Below, one piece after another: positions 7,733 through 17,119 of a stretch of 49,305 bases of DNA. Source of the stretch: CAIVPM01 sp964615145 (GTDB taxonomy: Bacteria > Bacteroidota > Bacteroidia > Chitinophagales > Chitinophagaceae); assembly GCA_964615145.1 (NCBI GenBank), contig CAZTOP010000019.1:1-49305 (forward strand), read 5' to 3'. Every line of letters starts with the position of its first letter. Position 1 is the first letter of the stretch. The translations under genes and the position numbers were made by a program. The notes beneath the pieces were generated by a model. That model was given only the letters and a program-made list of their open reading frames with translations. It made no database searches and had not been told where the DNA came from.

Positions 7733-8893
7733 TTAACTAAATGCTTCTTTTACTCTTTCAAAAAAGCTCTTATCTTTTTTATCAGGTTTAGGTTTAAAAT
7801 TATCACTGTTATTTAATTTTTCTAGAATAGCTTTTTCATCATTAGTCAAGTGTTGAGGAGTCCAAACATTTACATAAATCATTTGATCACCTTTACCATA
7901 TCCTTGTACTTCAGGAAATCCTTTACCTTTTAATCTTAATATTTTTCCACTTTGTGTTCCTGAAGGAATTTTAACTTTAACTCTGCCAGTAATAGTTGGC
8001 ACTTCTACTTCAGTACCAAATGTTGCATCTGGGAATGATATGTATAAATCGTAAGCAACATTCAGCCCATCACGTTGTAGTTCTGGATGTTGTTCTTCTT
8101 CTATTTGAATAATTAAATCTCCCGGATAGCCGCCTCTTTCTCCTGCATTTCCTTTACCACTCATACTTAGCTGCATACCATCTTGCACACCTGCTGGAAT
8201 TTCAATGTTAATCATCTCCTCTCCAAACATTCTGCCCTCGCCTTTACAAGAACCACATTTAGCTGTGATGGTTGATCCTTCGCCGTGGCAAGAAGGGCAA
8301 GTTGTTACAGTTTGCATTTGACCAAGAAATGTATTTTGAACTCTACGTACCTGACCACTGCCACCACATGTATTACACTTTTGAAAACTACTTTTATCTT
8401 TTGCACCATTACCACCACAAGTAGTACAAGCAACATGTTTTTTTACTTTAACCTGTTTTGTAACGCCTGTGGCAATTTCAGCAAAAGTGAGCTTCATTTT
8501 AATTCTTAAGTTGCTGCCTCTTTGTCCACCAGATTGTCTTCCACCACTGCTTCTTTGGCTTTGTCCACCACCAAAAAAATCACCAAAACCACTATTGCCA
8601 AAAATATCTCCAAAATGGCTAAAAATATCTTCCATATTGGAGTTATGAAATCCACCACCACCGCTTGCACCTGAAAACGCTTGGTGACCATATCTGTCAT
8701 ATTTTGCTTTTTTATCAGTGTCGCTCAATACTTCATAGGCTTCAGCAGCTTCTTTAAATTTTTCTTCAGCAGCTTTGTCTCCAGGATTTCTATCGGGGTG
8801 ATATTGCATAGCCGTTTTTCGGTATGCTTTTTTTATTTCATCGGCAGATGAAGATTTAGACACTCCTAATATTTCGTAATAATCTCTTTTCAT
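7733..8893 (-). CDS. dnaJ: Chaperone DnaJ (Hsp40)
   Basis: Co-chaperone that delivers substrates to DnaK and stimulates its ATPase. It is 386 residues with the full type I layout: J domain with H32-P33-D34 in QYHPDRNPGDK, a Gly/Phe/Ser-rich linker (about 75-130), four CxxCxGxG zinc repeats (CTTCGGNG, CNTCGGSG, CPSCHGEG, CGSCKGEG, about 155-225) and the two C-terminal substrate-binding domains. It lies downstream of grpE on the minus strand with 64 bases between them, an operon layout common in Bacteroidota. dnaK is not in the window. An inverted repeat in the grpE-dnaJ gap may adjust relative expression. Confidence 0.98.
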   Translation of the reverse strand: MKRDYYEILGVSKSSSADEIKKAYRKTAMQYHPDRNPGDKAAEEKFKEAAEAYEVLSDTDKKAKYDRYGHQAFSGASGGGGFHNSNMEDIFSHFGDIFGNSGFGDFFGGGQSQRSSGGRQSGGQRGSNLRIKMKLTFAEIATGVTKQVKVKKHVACTTCGGNGAKDKSSFQKCNTCGGSGQVRRVQNTFLGQMQTVTTCPSCHGEGSTITAKCGSCKGEGRMFGEEMINIEIPAGVQDGMQLSMSGKGNAGERGGYPGDLIIQIEEEQHPELQRDGLNVAYDLYISFPDATFGTEVEVPTITGRVKVKIPSGTQSGKILRLKGKGFPEVQGYGKGDQMIYVNVWTPQHLTNDEKAILEKLNNSDNFKPKPDKKDKSFFERVKEAFS

Positions 8894-8903
8894 AAATATG
8901 CTT

Positions 8904-8950
8904 ATGTGCTAATATTGATGGTTTATTGGCTAATTTAATGATTAGCACAT
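8904..8950. repeat. 10-bp inverted repeat in the grpE-dnaJ spacer
   Basis: ATGTGCTAAT (8904-8913) and ATTAGCACAT (8941-8950) are perfect reverse complements separated by 27 bases. They fill nearly the whole gap between grpE and dnaJ. In RNA this would form a stem just before the dnaJ start; no T-run follows, so attenuation, mRNA processing or protection are more likely than termination. Confidence 0.55.
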
Positions 8951-8957
8951 TAGGGTT

Positions 8958-9515
8958 TTAATTTCCTACAACAACTTTTGCAAATCTGATAAGTTTATCA
9001 TTCAAATAGTATCCTTTTTGAACTTCATCTAAAACTTTGCCTTTTAATTTTTCAGATGGAGCTGGTATTTCTGTAATAGCTTCGTGCTTTTCTACATCAA
9101 AGTCAGTATTTACACTTTCCATTACTTTAACGCCTTTTGCAAACAAGCTGGATTTTATTTTGTTGAATACAAGTTGAATGCCTTCTTTTTGAACAGCGAT
9201 ATCGTCGGATGTGGTTAATTGTTTTTCGGCTCTGTCAACATCATCTAAAACATCTAGCATTGAAACAATAACATCTTTACCAGCAGTTTGAATTAGTTCA
9301 ATCCTTTCTTTTGATGTTCTACGCTTGTAATTTTCAAATTCTGCCATTAAACGCAGGTATTTATCTTTTTGTTCAAGTAAATCTGCTTGAAGTTTTTCGA
9401 CTTCATTTTCTACGACATTTTCGTTAGAAGAAGTCGTTTCTGCTGCATTTTCGTCAGTATTTAAATTTGCTTGGGTGGTTTCTGAGACATTTTCTACAAT
9501 ATCATTCTCTTGCAT
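8958..9515 (-). CDS. grpE: Nucleotide exchange factor GrpE
   Basis: Exchange factor that releases ADP from DnaK. The 185 residues include an acidic Asn/Glu-rich tail (about 1-40), a long coiled-coil (about 40-100, with LRLMAEFENYKRRTSKER, the GrpE signature start) and the C-terminal beta-wing (about 125-185) ending GYYLNDKLIRFAKVVVG. First gene of the grpE-dnaJ operon, transcribed leftward. The 5' region (9516-9618) shows no CIRCE-type repeat, so an HrcA-controlled promoter is not supported by the sequence. Confidence 0.97.
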   Translation of the reverse strand: MQENDIVENVSETTQANLNTDENAAETTSSNENVVENEVEKLQADLLEQKDKYLRLMAEFENYKRRTSKERIELIQTAGKDVIVSMLDVLDDVDRAEKQLTTSDDIAVQKEGIQLVFNKIKSSLFAKGVKVMESVNTDFDVEKHEAITEIPAPSEKLKGKVLDEVQKGYYLNDKLIRFAKVVVGN

Positions 9516-9618
9516 AGCTTTTATAATTATGTTTACACGGTATAGTCAATTTTGTTGCCAATAGAGTAAAAAGGAAAAAATGGCAGTAAAAAAGAGGTTC
9601 CTGAAAAATAAAGCGATG

Positions 9619-12060
9619 CTAATTTCTCTTTAAAAGCGATAAATAGTCAAGAAAATAAATAATTTTTATAGAAATATTATTGCTTTGAGGTGCATTTAAA
9701 GTATTGTGTAGGTTTTTAAAATATTCCGACTCCATTTTATTTTGATAACTGAAATCTTTCCAATTAAAAGTTATAAAACTTCCCAGTGCAAATTGCCAGG
9801 TATAAGTCATGTCTACATTAAAAGTATTAAAATTTGCATCGCCACTTTGTGTTGGATTATAGGCTGTTTGTGTGCCATCTTTTTGCAGCCATTGATAATC
9901 TTCATAACGTACTTTGCTCCAATAATGCCTTACTCTAAAATTAATACCCATTTTATTGTTAAAGTTGTATTTAACAGATAAGGTGTTCTCGGCTGTAACT
10001 CTTTGTCGCAATCCAATCACTGGTGCATTTAAAGTGTTATCAATAAATGCAAAACCAATTCCATTGTTTGTAATATCTAAATAATTTGTTATGCCTAAAG
10101 TAAGTTTATTGTTAAACCTGTACTGATTATATAAATTAGTTTCGTAACCAAATCCTTTAATAGTAGGTCTGTGAGCTGTATAAATACTAAAGTTTGTAAA
10201 GAATTTTTTTGATTCATTTGTATTAAACCAAAAACCTGCTCCATACTGGTAAGGTCTTTTAAATACATATCCATCTAATCTTGGGTCGTAAAAATCATTG
10301 CTATTTGCATTTGCGTATACATTAATTCCTGCATTCCATAAATTTTTAAGTTGACCATTAATATTGGCATTTACATTCCAGCTTTGATAATCCCAAGGCT
10401 TTAATCTTATCGAGTAGTTTGTATTAAAATTTAAATTTAGTCTATTATACCACTTTTTAGGTTGTAACCATTTGTAACCCATCCAAAAACCATTGTCGAA
10501 ATAATTATTATTTGTAAAATAGCCCAAATCGTTTTGTTGGTATTTATCATTTGCCATTTCCTGCCAATAATTAAAATTAAATCTACCACTTGTTTTTCCA
10601 AATCCAATGTTATGTGTATACCCCGAAAGTGCTGATTTGTCTGCGTTGTAACCTATTAAATTACTAACTCCAACTTTGCCATTAAAATTCCATTTGTTAT
10701 TCTTATCATAAAAGTCCCAAAGTGCAGCACTAACGTTAGCATCATAATCTGCACCAGCTCTAATAACACTTGTATTGATAAATGAAATACTCGAGTTGTT
10801 TTTTAAGGTTTGATCTAAAACAAAAATGTTATAATTTGTAAGAGGGCTAGTTTCAACTTCTCTGTTGCTACCAGTTAATTTATTATAAATGATAGCTGTT
10901 TGCGGTGCTGTAATTGCATTTAATACGCCTATTCCCAAACCTTTAGATGTTCTGCCACTTATTTTAGTTGCATTTACAAGTTTGGTTTCAATTGGATTTT
11001 TTATTACCGAGTCGTAAGTTCCCAAATTATCATAAGCTTTTCCAAAGTTTACAGGATAGCCACCTATTCGCCTGCTGTAAAATAGATTTCCTTTGCTAAA
11101 CAATTCTGTTCCTTCTGTAAAAAAATTTCTATACTCGTTGTACTTTACTTCAAAGGGTCCAAGGTTTAAAATTTGATTATCGCTTTGTACTTGTCCAAAA
11201 TCTGGCACTAATGTCATATCTAAAGTAAAAGCTTGGTTAATGCCATATTTTACATCCATTCCACCATTAATTGTGGCTTTTAAGTTTTTTTGGTTGGGGT
11301 CGTTGTATGGATAATGGTTTGCGTTAATTGATAAATATGGTGAAAAAGATAATCTTATTGGAGGTTTGATATTATTAATTTCTTTAAACAATCCAAACTG
11401 GGCTAAAAAACTTCCTCCAATAGCTGGATCCACTGCATTCCAAAAAAGTTGTTGCCCACTTTTATTTCTTTTTCTTGTTATATTCATTCCCCAGGTTTGG
11501 TTGGGTTTGGCTACAAACCTAATGGCTGAATAAGGAATTTTCATTTCAAAAACCCATCCACCTTTAATTATTTTAGCACTTGTTTCGTAAACGCTACTCC
11601 AGCTACCATCTTCACCATTTGATGAATATTTAGCATCAAATTGTTCACCAAGTGGCGTTACATAATATCCAAAGCCATTAATTTTATCGTTATAAGTATC
11701 AAAGATGACTCCTACAAAATCATTTACACCAACAACATCTCTGCCTACCAATTCTTTTGAAATACTATCAACACTTGTTTCGTGGCAAAACCCAGCTACA
11801 TAAAATGCAGCATCATCGTATAATAAAAAAATTTCTGTTTTGTTTTTTTCGTCTTCAATTTTTCCAAAACTTGGTCGCCATTCAATAAAGTTTGTTGCCA
11901 GGGCTGCTGTTTTCCAGGCATCTTCATTAATATCACCATCAATTTTTATTTTGGCATTAGTTCTAACGGCTTTAATCTCTTTTGACAATTGTTTGTTTTG
12001 TGCCATTAAAGTGAGCGATGACATTAAAAAAGCGACCAGTAGTTTAACAAATTTCTTCAT
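9619..12060 (-). CDS. DUF5916 outer-membrane protein with CBM9-like N-terminal domain
   Basis: 813-residue predicted outer-membrane protein. A signal peptide (1-20, ending LTLMAQ) precedes a family-9 carbohydrate-binding-like beta-sandwich (about 25-225; IKIDGDINEDAWKTA and FYVAGFCHE are typical) and a DUF5916 region (about 230-813) rich in alternating aromatic strands that end in YFLDYLSLLKRN, suggesting a beta-barrel. The family is widespread in Bacteroidota. Its function is not established; the CBM9-like part and neighbours elsewhere suggest binding of glycan or peptide-linked ligands. It is monocistronic here, divergent from the aldehyde dehydrogenase gene. Family assignment is from the N-terminal motif pattern and overall length. 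Confidence 0.82.
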   Translation of the reverse strand: MKKFVKLLVAFLMSSLTLMAQNKQLSKEIKAVRTNAKIKIDGDINEDAWKTAALATNFIEWRPSFGKIEDEKNKTEIFLLYDDAAFYVAGFCHETSVDSISKELVGRDVVGVNDFVGVIFDTYNDKINGFGYYVTPLGEQFDAKYSSNGEDGSWSSVYETSAKIIKGGWVFEMKIPYSAIRFVAKPNQTWGMNITRKRNKSGQQLFWNAVDPAIGGSFLAQFGLFKEINNIKPPIRLSFSPYLSINANHYPYNDPNQKNLKATINGGMDVKYGINQAFTLDMTLVPDFGQVQSDNQILNLGPFEVKYNEYRNFFTEGTELFSKGNLFYSRRIGGYPVNFGKAYDNLGTYDSVIKNPIETKLVNATKISGRTSKGLGIGVLNAITAPQTAIIYNKLTGSNREVETSPLTNYNIFVLDQTLKNNSSISFINTSVIRAGADYDANVSAALWDFYDKNNKWNFNGKVGVSNLIGYNADKSALSGYTHNIGFGKTSGRFNFNYWQEMANDKYQQNDLGYFTNNNYFDNGFWMGYKWLQPKKWYNRLNLNFNTNYSIRLKPWDYQSWNVNANINGQLKNLWNAGINVYANANSNDFYDPRLDGYVFKRPYQYGAGFWFNTNESKKFFTNFSIYTAHRPTIKGFGYETNLYNQYRFNNKLTLGITNYLDITNNGIGFAFIDNTLNAPVIGLRQRVTAENTLSVKYNFNNKMGINFRVRHYWSKVRYEDYQWLQKDGTQTAYNPTQSGDANFNTFNVDMTYTWQFALGSFITFNWKDFSYQNKMESEYFKNLHNTLNAPQSNNISIKIIYFLDYLSLLKRN

Positions 12061-12232
12061 ATAAAAATGCTTTGAAGCCCAAGTAATTTTGAATTGATTT
12101 AGGTAAAAATATTATTGTTTATTTACCTTTAAACAAAACAAACATCTTTATTGATGAATGTTTTTTATAAGGGTTAAGTGGTAGTAATGATTGTTCAAAA
12201 AATAAGGTACATTGCAACTTTGAAAAATATTT

Positions 12233-13609
12233 ATGGAAAATTCGCAATATAATATACCAGCTCTTAAAGATTTTTTTTTGTCAGGAGCTACACAAACTAT
12301 TGAGTTTAGAAAACAACAATTAATTGCTTTACAAAAGTCAATTTTTAAATATGAAAACGAATTAAACGAAGCGTTGTTTAATGATTTAAAAAAATCAAAA
12401 GAAGAAGTTTGGGTTACAGAAATAGGCTTTGTTTTGTCTGAGTTAAATTTGACTTTAAAAAAAATAGATAAATGGTGCAAGCCACAAAAAGTAAGCACTA
12501 ATTTGTTAAACTTTCCATCCGCCAGTTATATACAATGCGAGCCATTAGGAACTGTATTGATTATTGCACCTTGGAATTACCCTTTTCAATTATTGTTTAC
12601 ACCACTCATTGGGGCTATTGCTGCAGGTAATTGTATTGTACTTAAACCAAGTGAATTTGCAATTGCTACACAAGGTATAATAAAGAAAATAATTGAAGAA
12701 ACATTTAAACCCAATTATATACTTTTTACTGAAGGCGAAGGTGCTACAATTGTTCCCCAACTAACCAACAATTTTATTTTTGATCATATATTTTACACTG
12801 GCAGCACAGCTGTTGGTAAAATAATTTATCAGCAGGCAGCTAAAAATTTGGTTCCCGTAACGCTGGAATTAGGTGGTAAAAGTCCTTGTGTTGTTGATGT
12901 TGAAGCTAATGTAGAAATTGCAGCAAAACGAATTGCAGTAACAAAATTTAGTAATTGTGGGCAAATGTGTGTAGCTCCAGACTATATATTAGTACACAGT
13001 AGCATTAAAGCACAATTAGTGGCTTTTCTGATAAAATGTATTAATGACTTTTTTGGAACTAATGCAGAAGACAATAGTAGCTATGGAAAAATTATTAATC
13101 ACAAACAATTAGAGAGGCTTGTTAGTTACTTAACCGAAGGGAAAATTGTTTATGGAGGAAATTATAACCTTGAAACCTTATATCTGCAGCCAACCATAAT
13201 TGAAAACATTAACCCTGATAGTAACTTATTAGTTGATGAAATTTTTGGACCCATTTTACCAATTATTACTTACAATAATAATCAAGAGGCGTTGAATTTT
13301 ATTAGCAAAAACCCAAATCCGCTGGCTTTTTATATTTTCTCCAACAATAAGCACACACAAAATTTTTGGCTGCAAAAAGTGCCAAGTGGTGGAGCTTGTG
13401 TTAATAATACCAGCTGGCATTTAACCAATCATAATTTACCATTTGGCGGTAGAGGTAATAGTGGTATAGGAAATTATCACGGCAATTTTTCTTTTAAAAC
13501 ATTTAGCCACTCTAAGGCAGTTTTAAAAACCCCCACTTGGTTTGATCCATCAATAAAATATCCACCTTTCAAAGGGAAATTGGGTTTGTTTAAAAAATTA
13601 ATTGGGTAA
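12233..13609 (+). CDS. NAD(P)-dependent aldehyde dehydrogenase
   Basis: Oxidises an aldehyde to the acid. At 458 residues it belongs to the short class-3-like group (fatty/aromatic aldehydes, coniferyl-aldehyde type). Active-site residues are visible: N115 in APWNYPFQL, K138 in VLKPSE, the nucleotide-binding loop TGSTAVG (189-195), E212 in LELGGKSP and catalytic C246 in NCGQMCVAPDY. C-terminal LPFGGRGNSGIGNYHG is also typical. The C-terminal tail (WFDPSIKYPPF) resembles class-3 enzymes. Possible promoter parts upstream are TTG at 12191 and CAACTTTG at 12215-12222, one base off consensus. Exact substrate is not deducible; no catabolic pathway genes flank it. Confidence 0.92.
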   Translation: MENSQYNIPALKDFFLSGATQTIEFRKQQLIALQKSIFKYENELNEALFNDLKKSKEEVWVTEIGFVLSELNLTLKKIDKWCKPQKVSTNLLNFPSASYIQCEPLGTVLIIAPWNYPFQLLFTPLIGAIAAGNCIVLKPSEFAIATQGIIKKIIEETFKPNYILFTEGEGATIVPQLTNNFIFDHIFYTGSTAVGKIIYQQAAKNLVPVTLELGGKSPCVVDVEANVEIAAKRIAVTKFSNCGQMCVAPDYILVHSSIKAQLVAFLIKCINDFFGTNAEDNSSYGKIINHKQLERLVSYLTEGKIVYGGNYNLETLYLQPTIIENINPDSNLLVDEIFGPILPIITYNNNQEALNFISKNPNPLAFYIFSNNKHTQNFWLQKVPSGGACVNNTSWHLTNHNLPFGGRGNSGIGNYHGNFSFKTFSHSKAVLKTPTWFDPSIKYPPFKGKLGLFKKLIG

Positions 13610-13765
13610 AGTTTCGGTAGTTGATAAATATTAATAACACCAGAAATTATACACCAAATTCTTGTTTTAGCATTGATATATATCTATACTATAAAAAAAA
13701 GCATACAATCCATAATAATATTGCAATAGTTGCGTTATCTCTTAAGTAACCTACAATCTCCGTAT

Positions 13766-15832
13766 ATGCTTAATCGAGATACCTTATTGAAAGCGTACAA
13801 GCTCATGATGTCATCAAAAATCATGAGCGAAACTTACGATTCAAACAGACAAATCTGCAACTATGTTCATTCATCATCTCGTGGACACGAAGCTATTCAA
13901 ATTGCTGCTGGCTTACAATTGCATCAACATGATTGGGTAAGTCCTTATTATCGTGACGACGCAATGATGCTGGCGATGAATTTTGAGCCCTATCATTTAA
14001 TGCTTCAATTGTTGGGGAAAAAAGATGATCCATTTTCGGGTGGTCGTTCTTATTACTGTCATGCTAGTAATGCTGGTAATGGGCATCCTGGTATCATACA
14101 TCAAAGCAGTGCAACTGGTATGCAAGCCATACCTACAACTGGTATTGCACAAGGATTGCGTTATATAGAACTAAATAATCTTACTACTTTAAATAAAGGA
14201 CACGAGGGAGAAAATTCTATTGTGCTTTGCTCAATGGGCGATGGTGCAGTTACAGAAGGCGAGGTAAGTGAAGCCTGGCAATTTGCAGTATTAAAGCAAT
14301 TGCCAATTATTTATTTGGTGCAAGATAATCAATGGAGTATTAGTGCAAGTGCCGATGAATTTAGAGCCATGAATGCCTTTGAATATGCAGAGGGTTTCAA
14401 GGGAATGAAACGTTTGCAATGCGATGGTAGCGATTTTTTACGTAGTTACGAAACTATGCAAATTGCTATTGAATATGCTAGAACTGAGCGTAAACCAGTT
14501 TTGGTTCACGCAAAAGTGCCGTTATTAGGGCATCATACAAGTGGTGTTCGTAAAGAATTTTATAGAACCAGAGAAGATTTATTGCGTCACGGCTTATACG
14601 ATCCTTTACCTAAATTAAGATTGTTATTAACAGGTTCGGGTTTTAATGAATTTGAAATAAATGAAATAGAAGCACAGGTAGATAAAGAAATTAATGAAGC
14701 TTTTGTTAATGCCCAACTAGCTCCCGACCCAGATGTTACTAGCGTTAGCGATCATATTTATGCTCCTACACCTGTAACGCACGAAGTAGGAATTAGAGAA
14801 CCTTGGAATGGAGAAAAGGTAATGATGGTAGATGCTGCATTACACGCCATTGAAGAAATTATGCGTGAATATCCTGAATGTATTTTTTATGGTCAGGATG
14901 TAGGGAAACGCTTAGGTGGTGTTTTTCGTGAAGCAGCTACACTGGCAGAAAAATTTGGAGATAACAGGGTTTTTAATACAGCTATTCAAGAAGCATACAT
15001 TGTAGGGTCTACAGCAGGATTAAGTGCTGTGGGTGTAAAACCAATAGTAGAAGTTCAGTTTGGAGATTATATTTATCCTGCAATTAATCAGTTGGTCAAT
15101 GAAATATCAAGGTCAAGTTATTTAACCAACGGTAAATTTCCAATCCAAATGGTGTTGCGTGTTCCTGTGGGTCCTTATGATGGTGGTGGTCCTTACCATA
15201 GTGGTAGTATTGAAAGCACTTTATTAAGCATTAAGGGAATTAAAATTGCTTACCCTTCAAATGCCGCAGATATGAAAGGCTTAATGAAAGCAGCATTTTT
15301 AGACCCCAATCCTGTAATTATGTTAGAGCATAAAGGTTTATACTGGAGTAAAGTGGAGGGTACAGATGGGGCAAAAACAATAGAACCGGCTAGTGATTAT
15401 ATTTTGCCATTAGGAAAAGCAGCCATTGCATTGCAAGCAGATACCACACTAGTTAAAGAAGGCAATTCTGTTTGTATTGTAACTTATGGAATGGGTGTGC
15501 ACATTGCCAAAAATGCAGCTAAGTTGTTTAATGGTAATGTAGAAGTAGTGGATTTACGGTCATTATTTCCTTTGGATGAAGAATTAATATTTGAGCAAGT
15601 ACAAAAACACGGAAAAGTAATTGTGTTAGGAGAAGAGCAACAAAGCAATTCTTTTGCAGAATCTTTATCGCTTAGAATTTCAAATGCTTGTTACCACTTT
15701 TTAGATGCAAAAGTTGAGGTTATTGGAGCAATGGATTTGCCAGCAGTGCCTATAAACTTTGTTTTAGAGAAGGCAATGTTGCCAACTGTAGATAAGGTAA
15801 AAGCCAGAATTGAAAAACTATTGGCATATTAA
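13766..15832 (+). CDS. Fused E1 alpha/beta subunit of a 2-oxo acid dehydrogenase
   Basis: Thiamine-diphosphate enzyme carrying both E1 halves in one chain, a form common in Bacteroidota. The alpha half (about 1-330) has the ThDP motif starting GDGAVTEGEV and ending DNQWSIS, plus the conserved YVHSSSRGHEA and YYCHASNAGNGHPG. The beta half (about 345-688) has FYGQDVGKRLGG, FNTAIQEAYIVG, RVPVGPYDGGGPYHSG and VVDLRSLFPLDEE, and ends with a transketolase C-terminal domain. Closest in look to branched-chain 2-oxoisovalerate dehydrogenase E1 (BCDH), but pyruvate cannot be excluded. E2 and E3 are not in the window. I chose ATG 13766 because homologues begin near LNRDTLLKAY; a TTG at 13730 would add 12 residues. 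Confidence 0.9.
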   Translation: MLNRDTLLKAYKLMMSSKIMSETYDSNRQICNYVHSSSRGHEAIQIAAGLQLHQHDWVSPYYRDDAMMLAMNFEPYHLMLQLLGKKDDPFSGGRSYYCHASNAGNGHPGIIHQSSATGMQAIPTTGIAQGLRYIELNNLTTLNKGHEGENSIVLCSMGDGAVTEGEVSEAWQFAVLKQLPIIYLVQDNQWSISASADEFRAMNAFEYAEGFKGMKRLQCDGSDFLRSYETMQIAIEYARTERKPVLVHAKVPLLGHHTSGVRKEFYRTREDLLRHGLYDPLPKLRLLLTGSGFNEFEINEIEAQVDKEINEAFVNAQLAPDPDVTSVSDHIYAPTPVTHEVGIREPWNGEKVMMVDAALHAIEEIMREYPECIFYGQDVGKRLGGVFREAATLAEKFGDNRVFNTAIQEAYIVGSTAGLSAVGVKPIVEVQFGDYIYPAINQLVNEISRSSYLTNGKFPIQMVLRVPVGPYDGGGPYHSGSIESTLLSIKGIKIAYPSNAADMKGLMKAAFLDPNPVIMLEHKGLYWSKVEGTDGAKTIEPASDYILPLGKAAIALQADTTLVKEGNSVCIVTYGMGVHIAKNAAKLFNGNVEVVDLRSLFPLDEELIFEQVQKHGKVIVLGEEQQSNSFAESLSLRISNACYHFLDAKVEVIGAMDLPAVPINFVLEKAMLPTVDKVKARIEKLLAY

Positions 15833-15856
15833 ATTAGGTTTTTCTAACCAAGCTAC

Positions 15857-15864
15857 TATATTTG
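15857..15864 (+). promoter_or_regulatory. Bacteroidota -7 box of the tRNA-Met gene
   Basis: TATATTTG matches TAnnTTTG exactly and ends 11 bases before the first base of the tRNA. The expected -33 zone (about 15835-15845) is T-rich but lacks a clear TTTG. Confidence 0.55.
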
Positions 15865-15875
15865 CAGCCCGAAAT

Positions 15876-15949
15876 GGCGAGGTAGCTCAGCTGGTTAGAG
15901 CATCGGATTCATAACCCGAAGGTCGGCAGTTCAAGTCTGCTCCTCGCTA
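15876..15949 (+). tRNA. tRNA-Met (anticodon CAT), elongator
   Basis: A full cloverleaf of 74 bases. The acceptor stem is GGCGAGG (15876-15882) with CCTCGCT (15942-15948) and discriminator A15949; CCA is not encoded. The D arm is GCTC/GAGC, the anticodon stem 15903-15907 with 15915-15919 carries the loop TTCATAA (anticodon 15910-15912), and the T arm has loop TTCAAGT. The bottom anticodon pair is A-C, which I recall as typical of elongator tRNA-Met in this phylum. The anticodon stem lacks the three G-C pairs of initiator tRNA. A lysidine-type tRNA-Ile is a less likely alternative that the sequence alone cannot fully exclude. Confidence 0.93.
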
Positions 15950-15959
15950 CTATAATTTC

Positions 15960-15996
15960 AAAAGGGATTTTCTAGTAATAGAAAATCCCTTTTTAT
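15960..15996 (+). terminator. Rho-independent terminator after tRNA-Met
   Basis: A 15-bp perfect stem (AAAAGGGATTTTCTA at 15960-15974 with its complement at 15979-15993), a 4-base loop and a T-run (to about 15996). It lies 10 bases after the tRNA end. Confidence 0.88.
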
Positions 15997-16561
15997 TTAC
16001 CCAAGCCTAGACTTGTGTTTCACAAAACAGCAAATAAAACAGGTTCGTGCGACAAGAATCAAGGCAAGGTTATTTGGGGTCGAAGTATCTTCACATTCTA
16101 AATTTTATCTTCTTTTAACTACAAGTTCGTAAAAAAAATTGGTTGATGAATTTCTGATATCATCGAAAACAAATGCTGGAAAATTATTAAAACTATTTAC
16201 TGTAAATAAATTTTCATTTTAACCATCATTGATTTTAAAAAAAATGTAACGGAAATTTCGACAATAAAAAAACAATCATAATTTCTTTGCTTGAGTTTCC
16301 GATAAAGTTTCACTATTCTTTATTTTTAAACTATAGTTAAATATCATCATTTAAAAATAAAAAATACTAGCTATGTATAAAACAAAAGTTCTTATTATCT
16401 CTAATTCCAAATAGCTTTAGTTTTCATTGGTGCTTAATGTGGTTTAATGTGTTTTGTTACAAATCTGATTTTGCTTGCTCATTCGTTTAGAACTTAGCTC
16501 TACTACTTTATTCATACTTTATTACAATAAGCATTAGTATAGGTTTACAAAAATTTAGATT
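15997..16561. other. 565-bp intergenic region, no gene recognised
   Basis: Between the tRNA terminator and the small secreted protein gene. No ORF of useful length is seen. A 13-codon ORF (16373-16414, MYKTKVLIISNSK) has the flavour of a broken signal peptide start but no continuation that I recognise. The first 150 bases are less A/T-rich than the rest and could be the relic of a gene; I cannot name it. Confidence 0.4.
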
Positions 16562-16996
16562 ATGAAAAAGAAGTTATTGATTTTAACATTAATGCTAGGT
16601 GCTTTATTTGTAAATACAAATGCACAAACTACTGTAGAATATTTAAAAGGAGATTTTAAAAGTGATGGTGCATTTGATAAATGGACAGAATGGGTAACAG
16701 GTAAATATAAATCGGGAACAACATTAGTATATAGGGCAATGTTGTCGGAATCGAAAAAAGGTTGTAAAGTAACCATTGAAACAAAAAATGTTTCTGCTTA
16801 CGCCATCACCTTAATTGTTTTAAATGGATACGATGTGCCCAATGTTAGTACGCAAATGACCGAATTTAAAAAAATTAAAGTAAAGCCCAACGAAACTGAA
16901 AGCACTTCTTTTGTATCAAACTACTGTGGCGGTAAAAACAATGATTACAACAAATGTTATAGTTGTGGACACGAGTATAAAATTTATTCAAAATAG
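16562..16996 (+). CDS. Small secreted cysteine-containing protein of unknown function
   Basis: 144 residues: a clear signal peptide (MKKKLLILTLMLGALFV, cut after TNA/Q22) and a mature domain of about 122 residues. Four cysteines remain after cleavage (C69, C121, C137, C140); the last two form CYSCGHEYKIYSK, reminiscent of a small zinc or disulfide knuckle. The alternating strand pattern (CKVTIETKNVSAYAITLIVLNG) suggests an Ig-like or beta-sandwich fold. I do not recognise a family. It stands alone with its own long 5' region and a terminator shared with the convergent response regulator gene. Confidence 0.75.
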   Translation: MKKKLLILTLMLGALFVNTNAQTTVEYLKGDFKSDGAFDKWTEWVTGKYKSGTTLVYRAMLSESKKGCKVTIETKNVSAYAITLIVLNGYDVPNVSTQMTEFKKIKVKPNETESTSFVSNYCGGKNNDYNKCYSCGHEYKIYSK

Positions 16997-17057
16997 TATT
17001 GCAATTAAACCAAAATAAGTTGGTAGAGGTAGCAAACAGTTTGATACTTTTTTAAAT

Positions 17058-17096
17058 AAATACACCTGCTAGGTATAAAACCAAACAGGTGTATTT
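17058..17096. terminator. Bidirectional hairpin terminator
   Basis: An 11-bp perfect inverted repeat (AAATACACCTG at 17058-17068, CAGGTGTATTT at 17086-17096) between two convergent genes. A T-rich tail is present on the plus side (TTTGTGTTT), and the minus side also reads into T-rich sequence. Confidence 0.75.
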
Positions 17097-17119
17097 GTGT
17101 TTAATAAAAATGTAGTGAA

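Noticed and set aside
15876..15949. tRNA read as initiator tRNA-Met
   Set aside because: The three consecutive G-C pairs at the bottom of the anticodon stem are missing and the acceptor stem does not fit the initiator form.
16373..16414. 13-codon ORF starting MYKTKVLIISNSK
   Set aside because: Too short, no continuation in any frame that resembles a known protein.
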